64,000 nt of DNA. Source: Sipunculus nudus. Lineage: Eukaryota; Annelida; Sipuncula; Golfingiida; Sipunculidae. The DNA is taken from positions 70,528,929 through 70,592,928 of the forward strand of contig CM049312.1 of NCBI GenBank assembly GCA_026874595.1, written 5' to 3'. A model generated the notes under the pieces. That model was not told the origin of the DNA. It saw nothing but the letters and a program-made list of their open reading frames with translations, and ran no database searches. The position numbers and the translations under genes are program-made. Shown piece by piece: positions 52,101 to 64,000 of this stretch. Position 1 is the stretch's first letter, and the number at the start of each line of letters is the position of its first letter.

Positions 52101-52900
52101 GCCTGATGCTCTTATTCATTCTCCAATAGTCTTATTATTGGGTATTTTGTACAGATGAAAGCTGATACTATCAGCTGCAGGGTCTCAGATAAAATCTCCT
52201 CCAGGCATTTATCCCGGATATTTGACTCTATGCGATATTTAAGCGATTCCCGTGGAGAGTGGAGTTATATAGAGGTTAAATCATTTCTGTTTGATTATTC
52301 GGGTCTAAATCCTTATGGATAGATCTTCTTAAGTCTTCAGAGAAATTATCATTGGCGATTTTTTTCTGGGTTTTTTGTCTGTCTTAAGCCCGTGTTTGCA
52401 TACCATCTCCTATATGATTGATTATCAATACTCACCTTGCGAGTAAAAGTATTAATGACAGATTTGCACCTGCTATATCGACTATTGTTTAATTTTGCGG
52501 GATCGTAAACTGCTAGCCTGTGCAGCCTAACCGAGCGGGAGTAGGAAGGCAACCATTCATGCTTTACAGGCATCCTACTATAATTTGAAGATTTGGGTGT
52601 GGTCCGAAAAAGCGTCATTCATCACACTTTGCCGATACACGTCCGCCCACCAAACTCTTTCCGCAAATAGATTCCCTCCTGGACGATGTTCTCGGAATAC
52701 TTTCGTGTCTCATCCCTGCGCTCTTATGGAACCCTGACAGGTTATTTCTACCAGTTTCTCGAAACCAGTCATGGGGGCTGTCATTTTGCGTCACACTAAA
52801 ACCCGGGTGTCACAGGTCGCATATAGAAATTATAGGGATACTGTTAGGCCAAAAAAATATGGTTTGTTTCTCAGGCACCTTTTTTCAGGAATCAATGCGG
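49200..52900. other. Region without a recognised gene
   Basis: Only short frames. Noted inside: a locally GC-rich stretch at 51290-51560 with overlapping frames on both strands and no recognisable domain, and a TTATA pentanucleotide tract at 51640-51690. Confidence 0.45.
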
Positions 52901-52939
52901 GCGGGCCGTTTTTATTTTTTTATTTTTATTTTTTTTTTG

Positions 52940-53190
52940 TATGTTTAGATAAAAATATCAAATGATAAGGAAAAAGAATGATATAACATATTTATTTTGC
53001 TAAACAGGTAACAGCACTACATAACAAAGGAAATTTTATCAAAATTGTATGCTTTTATCTCCTTGAAAGAAATGTCCGAGTGGCTTGAACTCAAAACTGG
53101 TAAGTTGCTAATGAAAATCAAAATAAAAAATTTCGTGCGGTGATTTAAAATTTAAGCAGGCGGTGCCTGAGAACCATTCCTTTTATTATT
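52940..53190. repeat. Dispersed repeat, copy 3
   Basis: Matches 41240-41470 in order ('gataaaaatatcaaatgat', 'cactacataacaaagga', 'aatgaaaatcaaaataaaaa', 'ggtgcctgagaacc') and the left window edge. It has an extra piece around 53070-53110. 53191-55131 shows G runs (53913, 54177), (TA)n near 54057 and 54929, and no recognised gene. Confidence 0.65.
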
Positions 53191-55666
53191 ATTTTTTTTT
53201 GGCCTTAGTGCACACAAAGCAAATAAAGTACTATAGGGCACAGGTATTCCCAAGGAAACATGGTAGTATCTCTGTTTGTCAGTGACGTCTGTCGGCTTGC
53301 ATACTTGGGTAAAAATGCAGGACCCGCCTAAAATATAATTGCCTCCGTCAGTCAGACGGGGATGCATTCGTCCGGTTTGTGGATGTGTTCGTGTGTGAGT
53401 TTGTGTATGTGTGTTTCTCCATCACATTACTCATGCAATCCGGAACGGAATCATGGTTTCAGGGCATTTCGGAAATTGGCAAATTTTGAAGAATCGATTA
53501 GGTTTTGGTGTTGATCCGAATCATGATCCGGATTCAGGAATGTCATCAAAGTTATTCACAAATGTACAGTCACCTATGCACGAATGAACTTGGAAATATG
53601 GGCCGAATTAATGACTATAAACACGCTTTGTGAGCATCCCACACGGTGTTGGCCTGCATTCCTTAGAATGCAGATTTCGAATTAATTGGGTTATCTAGTA
53701 TTAAACGATTTGTTGGAGATGTTTTAAACATATCATCAAACGTTCATTCAACGTCTCTTAGTGACTGTAATACCAGAATATTTTCAAATACTAACATATT
53801 GCTGTTTTTTTTTTTTTTTTTAGCTTTTGAACTTTATGATAACGATCGACCTGTAACTACATTATGTAAAAGGGGCGCGACATTTTTATAATTTTAATGG
53901 AACGGGTGGCAGGGGGGGGGGGGTATGGGATTCGTTGACGTCACCGAATCTGAACCTCGACCAGTTCTGACATGGTAATGGCTGACATCTCCCTTCAAAA
54001 CTCTGGAATTGATTGAGCAGAGGGGGGCTGAAATATTTTGCACAGGTAATTGATGCATATATATATATATAAATTTATATAAATATAAAATTACACATCT
54101 TGAGCAACTGATAAAAGACAGTTACCTGAGCTCGCAACTCGCAGAACAGGGGGGAACAAGAGACAGGGCTGTATCGGGGGGGGGGGGGGGGGGGGGGAGG
54201 GGGGCTTTGGGAGTAAACCCCTCACACTGAGAGAATTTATTTTTTTTCTGCAGTGTGTTATTGGAATAATTACTTCCCCCTGTGGAGCTGTCACGGATCA
54301 CGGACCTGTCCCAACAGAATCATTAATTTCGTCACTTGTTCCAGTGGGAACAGGAGCTCAGTTTAAATTAACCTTTTCTCATTCTTAAGTCCATTTACAC
54401 ATTAATTACACATTAACAACACACATATTATCATTTATTTTATTTCATTTTTAAACCAAAATGTATCAAAATCATGGCGGTGTTGATTTACATAATTCGA
54501 TTCGACCAACAGCTTAGGGTAGGATATAAGATCTCTTTAAAAACTATATATACGCTTGCAAAATTTCGTTTAATCAAGGGCTTCATTATAGGGGGGATGC
54601 TGGGTAACTTTTTGAAGAGGGGGATGGTCAATATCATCAATTTAACCCTCCTCCACCAAAAAACATTCAGAGAATTTTATTAATATATTTCAAATGAAAT
54701 AAAATTAATACATAGAATTATAGACTTCGGTTGCATTTATTAGTAAACTATGAAGTATTTTATCTAAACCTGGTTTAGAATTAATGTATACTGAACACAT
54801 ACCTTATTTTTTAAACCTTATATACTTAATTGTATTGTATATGAAATATGACCAAGTTTACATATATTTGAAATATTTCATGTATACAATCATAAATTTT
54901 AATGTTTCAAAAGGACCTTAAAAAAGGTATATATATATATATATATTAATATATATTTGTGTGTGTGTTTGTTCAGGCAAGTCACCCCCCCCCCCCCCGC
55001 CCTGGAAGATAAAGTGATGCTACTGCAGGTATATATCAGAAATTTAAGTCTAGTACAGTCCATACAATAAGTAATGCTTATACGGCGGAAACCGGATATA
55101 ATCAAGTTGCCAAAATGGGTTTTCGGACCTGACCTTGTTTATGGCCTGCCAAATGTTTTTGATGGTTATACCCTATTTTGAGGGTGCTGAATTCAAATCT
55201 GGATGATGCCACTCTGGCATCCTTGAGGGTTTTGAGATATTCAAGATGGCCGCCAAGATAGTCGCAAAATATGAAATTTTCGTATATTTGCAAATATATC
55301 GTGTATATATGTACTATTAAGGGTTAATATGCAAGACATTTGGTAAGGAGATTAATTATGTGCACTACTGTGAAATGTAAAAAAAAAAAAAAAATGGCGC
55401 CAAAATGGCTGCCGTAGCATGAAATTAGCATATTGAGAATTTTGTTCAAAACTACCGTTTTTGGACCTTAAAAATGCTATAGATTCAAATTGTTTAGCTT
55501 AAAACTGTTTAATTTCAGCCTTAAATACCGTTCAAAATTGTCGAAAAGATGGCCCTCACAAAATATGAAATAAGTACATTTTTACATATAATACGTATAA
55601 TTTGTTTTTAAATACGAGACCAAAAATCGCAAATATTATTTTTAAATATTTTCTTTAATCATAACA

Positions 55667-55717
<51 letters not shown>

Positions 55718-58700
55718 CAGTTTGCTTATTGCCTATTTGTGACATGTTTTGTTTCAAAAGTGTGGACTAGATGAGATAAAAAATTACTGGCAGTGTATTG
55801 TCATGAAACAAAGTTGTGAAGTTTAGGGCTAGAACTAGGGCTCTTTCATTACGTTTAAAATATCTTCACCCCAATTCAACCAAAGCATTTCGATTAACTT
55901 TTTTTGTATGTTGTGTTCATTCACTGCTAAGTGTTTACAACAGTGTCAGAGTGCAAGAAGCGAATACCTCCTGTCTACATATTGATACATTGTTTTAAGT
56001 CTGCATATTGATATATTGTATTACAAAATAAACACTCGCAGACCAAATTTGCTCAGTGTTTGCACCTTGTTTTAAAGCAACAGCAGTATCATAGCACAAG
56101 AAGCAAAAGCCACTCATTAGAATAATGATAGTGTTAAGGTCTTTTTCACTTTACTTGTAGACCAGTTTTAGCCCAGCTACAGGTATTTTCATCTTGCAAA
56201 GTATTTATGAATGCTTTGTACGCTTACTGATGAGTTAAATATTCTGACCAGCAGGATGGATGACTGTTTCTTCAAGTGTGGTATATCTGGTAAAGCTTTA
56301 ACTTCAGCTAGCAAAGAGCGCGTACAAAAAATTATTGAAAGTAGTAAACTAAGAGGCTTTGGACTCGGTGACGAGCTACAGCAGCTAGAGGATAATCCCT
56401 GTCTGGATATATCTTGCCATCGCAACTGCTTATCTTCTTACACCTCGAAATTACACATAAATCGTCATTTGAAACGGACGTCACTGCAATCCAAACCGTG
56501 TGATAAAACCCCACCTCCCAAAAGGCGAAGGTCTAGCCACAGTAAATTCAGTTTCCAAGAAAATTGTATATTCTGTGGGCAGATATGCCGGATGAATCCG
56601 GATCTTCGCAACCCCTCTAGGTGGCGCAGATCTCAATTATGCCGAACAGCAAGTCGTGGACGTGGAGCAACTACGTTTAAAGACGCTTTTCTCGAGGTTT
56701 GTGAAAAGAGACATGATGAATGGGCGGAGGAAGTTCAAATCCGGATCCAGGGTGCTGTGAGCGATCTGCATGCTGCCGATGCTAGGTACCATGATGACTG
56801 CAGAAAAAAAATTATGAATTCTAGTTCAGTACAGGCAGCAGCAACAACAGCAACATGTCCCTCAGATCAAAGTGACTAAGCTTTGAAAAGTCTCATTGAC
56901 GAAATGAAATCTGATGTCTCTCAGGTATGGACATCAATAGATCTTCACTGTACCTATGTGGAGAAGAAAGGATCAAACCTTTCACGTCGAAAGTTGGTAC
57001 AAACATTACAGGATTATTTTGAGGATGATGTATTGATTCTATCATCCCCAAGGTTAGCAAGCATCATAATGTTTCGAAATAAAGCAAGAGAAATCATGAA
57101 AATAGTAGATGATGATGAGGACAATTGTACAGTGGAACAAATAGCAAAGAACTTAAGAACAGAAGCCAAAACATTTGAGAGAAAGCGAGACGCTTATCCA
57201 ACAAACATTGATAAGGATGTAGCATCTGAGGTTATCAGTCCGACAATATTGCCCCTTCTCCCCTTATGGGCAATATGATAACAAATGTAGTTACCAATCA
57301 ACACACTGATATTCAAATTGGTCTTGGAGTTCTTGTAAGAGAGAAATCTCTTATCATCATCTCAGTAGTTTTTGAGTCACTTGCTCCTATGATGAGGTAA
57401 AGCGCTTCAAAGCCTCAGCGGCTACTGAAGCTGCAAATGATAGCAATATGACTCGCATTTCTGATTTTAGCATTGGACTTGTACAAGCAGTATTTGATAA
57501 TTTTGACTGCAATATTTCTTCACAGAATGAACTGCAATTCACACATGCACTTGTTGTTCTATTAACACAAAACAAGCATTGTGAAAGTGACTGTAAGTCG
57601 CGCACTAGAATTCGGCGCTTGGAAAACGTGACATGAAAGTAGTGGTACCCCCTGATGTATCCATACAGTGTGACAAGGGTAAAAAAAGCCATCGATGCCT
57701 GAAAGTGATGGAAAACGGAGTGTTCTACCACTAAGGATCCTTGCATCCAAACATGTGCTCCTCCCAAGAGCCAACACTTTGGATGCCCGATTCTTGAAGG
57801 ATGTGTCTGATTCAACTACCCCAGAGTTTGGAGGTTATAACACTAAAATCTGCAGGGAACAAGGCCACTCATTGAAACCAGCAACAAAAGCAGTATACAA
57901 ACCACTGCTTGACATGGTTCCTTCTGATCCCTCAAGAATATTGACTGCAATGTATGAGGCTCAAAAGACTTTAGAAACACGGGTCAAAATTTCACAGTGA
58001 TGACGGCTGATCAACAACTCTTCCGTGCGATTGTCCATGTCATGTGGGCATATCCAAAACTTTTCAAGACATTTATCCCCAGGCTTGGAGGGATGTCCAT
58101 ACTTATGAGCTTGTTGGGTGTGTCGGGACCTTGATGGCAGACACTGGCTTGAAGGAAATAATGGAATCAGCATTTGCAATGTAAACAAAATGTTATCTTG
58201 TAAGAATCCCACAAAATGTGAGAACTCTGAGAAGAGATATTACGCCCCATCAGTCTAGAGAGTGACAGCCAGGATGATTTAATCAGCAAGTTGTAAGAAA
58301 AGTCTCGCACCAGTAGAACAGCAAAATTGTGGGTAGACTGCCTTATTAGACCAGTTCTTATCATGGTATTGTTTGTTCGAGCTGAAAGAGAAGCTGAATG
58401 GCCTCTTCATTTGTTGGCAGTGAAAATGATGATTCCATATTTCTTCGCTGCGGGGCATGTCAATTATGCCAGGTATGGTCTGTATTACCTGTTCTCTATG
58501 GACCCTCTCAATCCTGAAGAGCATCAGGATGGTATTCTGAACATCGTCACTGGGGTCGTGCATCGCACCGAAGTCAATGTTGACGAAGCAGTTGCTATCG
58601 GGAAGGAACAGATGGAAGAATATCAGTCCTCCTGGCCGGGAGGTTTCCATGGTTCGATTGGCAGTCGAGTGAAATCCTTGTCCTCAACAGAGAGGAAAAT

Positions 58701-59689
58701 AACCATTGGTCCCAATTCGACATTCGACACTGCACTTATATGTTCCAGAGTGACAGCGATGGCAGCAGCAATGAATTTAGATCTGAAGCATGTCTCTCAA
58801 ACACGAACTTGCCCCATTACCCACGTCCATGTTCCAAGATGATGGTGATATGCGCATCACAATAATCATAAAGAGGAAACTTCAAGTAGAAGAGTCTACA
58901 CATTGAGTAGCCAATGAACTTGCTCCTGTACCAGCGGTTCCTTTGAGTGATGGTTGTACGATGCTCCGAGTGATTCACTGGCCATCTCATGGAACTTTAA
59001 AGGACTGTCTAGATGGGTTCGCTGAAGGAATTGTTGCTAAGCTCGCTGACAAGGATGTGTACCTTGTGTTTGATAGATATTTTGACTTCAGTGTTAAAGG
59101 TCGATCAAGATGTTCCAGGGCAAGAGTTTGAACATAGCAATATATACTGCGGCTAGATGCACCTCTTCCTAAACAGAGCATAGTCTTGAATGTCACCAAA
59201 AACATGTTACAGCTAATCAACATGCTCTGTCAGGGGTTGTCATCCACGATCAAGCCAACATCACATAAAGCATAGGGAAATGACCCCATCCCATTACAAA
59301 TCAGGGAGGGTGTTTCGTCATCACGGAATGACTTGAAGACAATGCATATGGAGGCTGACGTTATCATGTTGCAACAGGTGGTGAACCTCGCCAAGAATGG
59401 AAACAGTCTCATTAAGGGTATCTGTGATGATACCGACGTGTTTCTTCTTCTGTTACACCACTATCATGAGAACAATCTTGACTGGGCAGTTCTGATGGAA
59501 AGTACAAGTGTCAAACGAACAATCTGGGATATTGTGGACACAGTCAAGAAACACCATAATATAATACCAGATCTGTTGGCTGCTCATGCTCTTACTGGCT
59601 GTGATACAACTGCATATATGTGGGGGGTAGGAAAGTCTACCATGCTCAAACACTGAACTAGGGACTCATTGGTCTCGACGCTCAGCTGC

Positions 59690-60165
59690 ATTTGTTTATA
59701 AGGATATATGTTTATGAGGTTTTCCAAAATATTGGTCCTGTGATCAGTTTGAAGCCAACCTGTCTACCCAAACTGGAGTTATCATCCAACAAATCTGTGA
59801 ATGGATGTGCCCTGTGACCTTAACCTTTGACTTTGTGACCCCAAAATCAAAAGGAAACTTTTCCCTTTTGGCAGGTGCACCACACGTTGATGATGATAGG
59901 ATTGAGATGTAAAGATTGACTTAAAGTGCATCCACAATCTTTCTAAAGTAGTGGTTCCTGTGACCTTGACCTTTGATCTCATGACCCCAAAACCAACTTC
60001 TTACTTTAGTGTTGGGCCGTATATAAGTCAAGTTTGAAATCCATATGTCAATCCAACCTCGAGTTATCATCTGGAAACAAATTTCTGTGGATGAACCCAT
60101 GGAAAGACAGACAGACAGGGTGATTACTATAGGGCATCCACTTGTGATCAGTAAACACACCAGGT
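59690..60165 (-). mobile_element. F2 repeat inserted in the broken gene
   Basis: Body words 'tgtgaccttgacctttgatc', 'catgaccccaaaa' and 'gtgcatccacaatctttcta' match the F2 elements at 5246 and 15530 in reverse. The minus-strand end carries gacagacagacagggtg next to ACTATAG (60126-60132), the F2 terminal word. The outer hairpin arm is lost. It interrupts the coding sequence just after the GCDTT motif. Confidence 0.65.
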
Positions 60166-60617
60166 TTTGGGACACTAGATGTAATCATAGCTGAGAAACT
60201 AACATGATTGTTGTCATTTTATAGCGAAAAAATATTCGTAAAGATATAACAACAATACAGGTGGCGCCACCATTTCTCGGGAACTTAAAAAACTAGTCAT
60301 GGTCAATATTCAAAGCAAGATTCATGACAATCCATGCATTAATTATCAAGATATTGGAGGTTTTGTATCAAATTTTTGATTATCCGGGGGGTACTTTCAA
60401 GCCCCACAGCTCGGAGAATATAGGTCGCAGTGACCTAATTTCAGGTGTTCAAGGAGACTTTTTATTGTCCTCCATGATTAAACACTGAGAAGTTTATAGC
60501 ACCAGCAGTTACGATTTGTGCCCTGCTAAAGGACGGCCGGACGCCCGGACGGCCGGACGGACGACGAACAAAGAGCCATTCCTATACCTAAGTTGACTTA
60601 CAGTCAGCTGAGCTAAA
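60166..60617 (+). mobile_element. F1 repeat, single module, inserted in the broken gene
   Basis: One F1 module ('acaggtggcgccaccat', 'gggggtactttcaagcccca', 'gacctaatttcaggt', 'gacggccggac') ends with the F1 terminal hairpin (AGTTGACTTACAGTCAGCTG, 60591-60610). The host reading frame resumes after about 60625. It is the most compact F1 copy in the window. Confidence 0.75.
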
Positions 60618-62257
60618 AAAAGACACACTTTCCGAAAAGTGGGAGACCTGCTGAGTTATATCACTGATGTCATTGATGAATCCAGCCACTTTGTAGCTGC
60701 ATGTTATGGTTGCCAAAGAAAAAAACTGGTCGGAAGCACGTTATCAAGTCTGGCTTACCAAAACAGGTAAAAGGAAGATCACAAGGATGCCCACACTGAA
60801 ATCACTTCCACCAACTTCAGAAGCATTTGCAGAAAATGTTTAGCGCGTTCACCTTCAACTGTGTATCTGGAGACAGGCCACAGATCCTGACCCTCAGCAC
60901 CTCAACCCCACTCTTATCGGCTGGCAAAAGGATGAGTCTTCCATGTCACTACTTCCAGTTCCTATTCCTAAAGGCACTAAGCCAGCTCCGGTAGAAGTCA
61001 TAGAAATGATCAAATGCGGTTGTGCAAGCGATACACCATGCAAGACTGCCAAATGCAGTTGTATGACAGCACAGATATCATGTACAGTTTTCTGTGCATG
61101 CAATAGTGCAGGAAACTGTAACAACGGGTGGACAAGACAGGAAAATATCAGTTGTGACAATGAAGATAGTGATGAAGAGGAAGAGCTCCTCGAGGTAACG
61201 GAGGGTTAAAACTTGAGAGTTACTCGCAGTTGGGACTTCATATAGAATAAATATACTTGCCCTATGCCCGATGTTATATATTCTGTAAGTTTTATATCAT
61301 GTTTAATATGCTAAATATTTCGAGCATCAGTGGCCATCTTGGACACTGAATTATTATTTTCTAAATCTTACCAAAATCAATACCGGGTTATATTAACTTT
61401 AACTTACTTTACTAAGTGGCCTAGGGTAAATCTCAGTACTCTTTAGCCTTAGGGTGGAGCATATATAGCACAAAGGCTGTGAGATCAAACCTCAGCCTCA
61501 GCAGAGGTAAGAGTTTCACGGTTGGTCCAAAAGGAAACGTTGAGGAGACCAAAACCCGTGTATCACTCACAAATGAGTGCGTCTTTGGGTGTTTCTCGGG
61601 CTTATGAACCACCAATGGGCTGATTACACACACAGGACCCGCAGGCACGGTAGACACCGAGAAGATGTATATACCTAGATTAAGAATTATATAAGACAGC
61701 ATAAAAAAAGGAGGCGGTTCCCTCCATAAAAAAAATTCTGTCTGTTCATAAACCCTTATATGAAATCAATGTCAGCAAATGTCTGTACCTTTTTATGCCA
61801 AAATATGCTTTTATTCAACTTGGTGGTCGTTTGACTGTCATTTTATCTTTAAAATTCAACCCCTGGTTGTTTACAATAGCGTAAACTGTTAATTGATGTG
61901 CCAAATCCACTCGCGTGCGAGTCATGCACACCACATTTTCATTTCCTTCAAAATATACATTCTTTATATGTTACGGCGGCCATTTTGGACGCCATTTTGG
62001 CCTTTTTTAGTTGTTCATAGTATTGCACATAATTGATCTTCTCACCAAATTAATTGCAAATTAATCCTTTGCAGTACATATATATACCATATAATTGCAA
62101 ATATATGATGATTTCATATTTTGCAGCCATCTTGGCGGCTATCTCGAATATCTCAAACCCTCAAGGATGCCAGAGTGCCATCATCCAGATTTGAATTCAG
62201 CACCATCAAACAGGGTATAACCATAAAAAAAACATTGGGCATACCATAAAACAAGGT

Positions 62258-62992
62258 TCCACCCCAGCACCTGGACTAATACTGGGAACTTCTGCGTCCT
62301 CTGAGGAGGCCGCTTTTGGTGGAATATATGATGGCAGGAAGTTAATAATTCCAGGACAAAACCACTGCTTGATTTTATGTTGTTTAACAGTAACTCCACT
62401 AGAAAGGACATTATCGGTCAAGTCTTTTAATATGTGACAATTTTCGTCATGGGCGAAATGTTTGTTTGGGGCTGATTAGAGCGTTCAGTCATTTTCCTAA
62501 CGACATTCGAATTAGAATTGAGACTCGAAATGCTCCTTTTTCTGACTCTCGTAACATGGAAATTGAGTAAATATAGATTAAAAATTACGCCCCCCCCCCC
62601 CCCTGTGCCCCAATTCACGTAAGTTATGCCTGCTAAGCCATCGAGCAATAACAATGGGGACGCAACTTGGGCGTTCTGAGTGGCATATTCGAAGCGTTCC
62701 ACCCGCCTCCTCCCTTTTATTTATTATAAAGACATTGTATTGCTCCAATGAGTCGAAGAGAAAATTGCTGAATTGCATTCGCAAGATATGTTTGTCGGGT
62801 GATAACGGTTTTAGGAGATAATTTTTTTATATGATGCAGATATACAGAATATTATTTGAATGTGTTAAATGTATATGCTGGTCCTTTTTCCAAGAGACGC
62901 TATAATTTATTTTGTAGATATATAAAATTTTAATACAATCAATTAAACGAACTTTATAGCGACTTCTTTGTCTGGATGACAGCATATATATG

Positions 62993-63035
<43 letters not shown>

Positions 63036-63269
63036 GTATCATAAACAACTCTAACATATAACAATCATATATATATATATATATACACACACACATATAA
63101 ATACATGCTTATATATATATATGTATAAATAACACATATATATATATACATATATAACGTTAAGGACTGCTATTTATGCATGTAGAATATACATATATAT
63201 AACATATATATATATATAACATAAACAATTGTAACACATAACAATCATATATATGTACACTCTAAAAAC
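62258..63269. repeat. Flank with TA-rich microsatellites, no gene recognised
   Basis: Contains a C run at 62591-62603, (TA)n at 62995-63032 and interrupted TA/CA tracts to 63240. Confidence 0.85.
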
Positions 63270-63689
63270 TGAGGACATGTTTTATGTTTCAACATGAAAC
63301 ATCATTTTGTCCCGTTTTTTGAAACATGTGTTGGTGTTGTAAGATGTTTCAAGGAAGGGTCAAGTTTCAAATATTCATAAAACATGTTTCAAACCAAACC
63401 ATGTCTCAAGAGCTTGATTTCAATTTATGAGACATGTTTTGGATACACATGTTTAGACTTGAAACATGCTTAATTTAAACCATGTCATAAGATATGTTTC
63501 AAATTAGGTGGAACATGTTATGATATTTAAACATGTTTGAGGCAACGTTTTGAATGACGTTTCAACTTGAAATATCAAAATTTTGAAACATCTTCTGAGA
63601 CATCATTTGTCCCGTTTTTTTAAACACATGTCAACCGCACATGATGTTTCAACGTATGTACGTTTTATAAAGCAAAAGATATGTCCTCA
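63270..63689. mobile_element. Small element with TGAGGACAT ends, dense in AAACATGTTT-like words
   Basis: TGAGGACAT (63270-63278) and its reverse complement ATGTCCTCA (63681-63689) bound about 420 bp. A unit containing 'gaaacatcattttgtcccg' at 63296 recurs as 'gagacatcatttgtcccg' near 63596. Palindromic AAACATGTTT or close forms occur at 63273, 63380, 63430, 63462 and 63529, with many weaker ones. It is probably a MITE; no clear target duplication was found. 63690-64000 shows no feature. Confidence 0.5.
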
Positions 63690-64000
63690 TATGAAACATG
63701 CATCCAGAAGATTTGTAGACACCTTTTTTTTAAGTAACAGAACTTAAATTGGGTTCAGTGATGGGAATATTCCACATTTCAATCTTACTGAAAATAGAAA
63801 AAAACAATATGCACACTTTTTCCATGAAAAATATACTTTTTAATACATGTATTCAAAATTAAAACTATAATAATTACAAATCATATTCATTTTTATAGTG
63901 CACAAACTTGTGCTTAGATTAGGTATGGAATGGTTCAATTATATGAAAACCAGAAATAAACAGAAGGCATCAATCAGATGCCGAGACAGTTATGAACAGT

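Larger units (their letters stand above)
56211..61209 (+). pseudogene. Broken gene of an uncharacterised family: zinc-binding N-terminus, DDTDV/GCDTT core, Cys-rich C-terminus
   Basis: Collinear fragments on the plus strand are 56211-56879, 56880-57278, 57382-57636, 57640-58000, 58000-58160, 58327-58842, 58943-59131, 59333-59656 and, after an insertion, 60640-61209. They are separated by stops and frameshifts (for example TAA at 56877 in an otherwise continuous frame). The N-terminus has CFFKCG ... CHRNC and CIFCG ... YHDDC clusters, likely zinc-binding. The middle has YPKLF, RLGGMSILMSLLGVSG and FFAAGHVNYARY. The core has EADVIMLQQVVNLAKNG, ICDDTDVFLLLLHH and HALTGCDTT, whose spaced acidic residues recall PIN/FEN-type nuclease folds (inference). 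The C-terminus (61009-61130) is a CXC-like block, KCGCASDTPCKTAKCSC. From memory, intact relatives occur as large unannotated families in molluscs, cnidarians, echinoderms and fish. This copy cannot make a full protein. Confidence 0.7.
55132..62257 (+). mobile_element. 7.1-kb DNA-transposon-like element with ~290-bp terminal inverted repeats
   Basis: The left arm (55132-55420) and the reversed right arm (62257-61967) share ordered words: 'accttgttt(t)atgg', 'atggttatacccт'-type, 'gctgaattcaaatctggatg', 'ctctggcatccttgagggtt', 'gagatattc', 'caagatggc', 'aaaatatgaaat', 'atggcg(t)ccaaaatggc' and 'gccgta'. Between them is one broken plus-strand gene (56211-61209), the only candidate mobility gene. 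(TA)n lies at 55672-55718. The exact ends and target duplication are uncertain because both flanks have decayed. Confidence 0.7.

Overview
This is an animal nuclear genomic window: AT-rich, intron-bearing and full of microsatellites and nested short mobile elements. The repeat content (elements ending in an AGCTCAGCTGACT hairpin followed by CCGT-rich sequence, and arrays built on GACCTTGACCTTTGACC-like words) and the C-type lectin, prolyl-4-hydroxylase and amine-type GPCR genes suggest a mollusc, most likely a bivalve. That placement is an inference from style, not from a marker gene.

Layout. 1-1.96 kb: repeats. 1.96-10.9 kb and 13.8-22.0 kb: two copies of a roughly 9-kb block in direct orientation. 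Each carries a four-exon secreted C-type-lectin-like gene. The first copy (4272-6859) reads through as 201 residues; the second (14546-17069) has a TGA in its last exon and a changed splice acceptor, so it is a likely pseudogene. 22-28.4 kb: mostly non-coding, with a GC-rich hairpin-bearing island (24.46-25.3 kb), a GA-rich tract and a doubtful short ORF. 28424-37239: a two-exon prolyl 4-hydroxylase alpha subunit; its 7.2-kb intron appears to start with GC rather than GT and is almost wholly occupied by a long inverted-repeat element (30.1-36.8 kb). 37.3-43.7 kb: repeats, including a modular array (40.0-40.84 kb) and a clean MITE with a 6-bp target duplication (41990-42225). 43702-44976 (minus): an aminergic-type class A GPCR, with a probable 5' non-coding exon near 48.9-49.1 kb and a 3.9-kb intron holding a 14 x 50-bp minisatellite. 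49.2-55.1 kb: no recognisable gene. 55.13-62.26 kb: a 7.1-kb element with ~290-bp terminal inverted repeats carrying a broken gene of an uncharacterised zinc-binding/DDTDV/GCDTT/Cys-rich family, itself interrupted by two smaller repeats. 62.3-64 kb: TA repeats and a small AAACATGTTT-rich element.

The genes do not form a pathway. The main story is genome dynamics: tandem duplication and decay of a lectin gene, introns colonised by foldback elements and minisatellites, and several non-autonomous repeat families that share one terminal architecture (hairpin, then TATAGT, then CCGT-rich tract).
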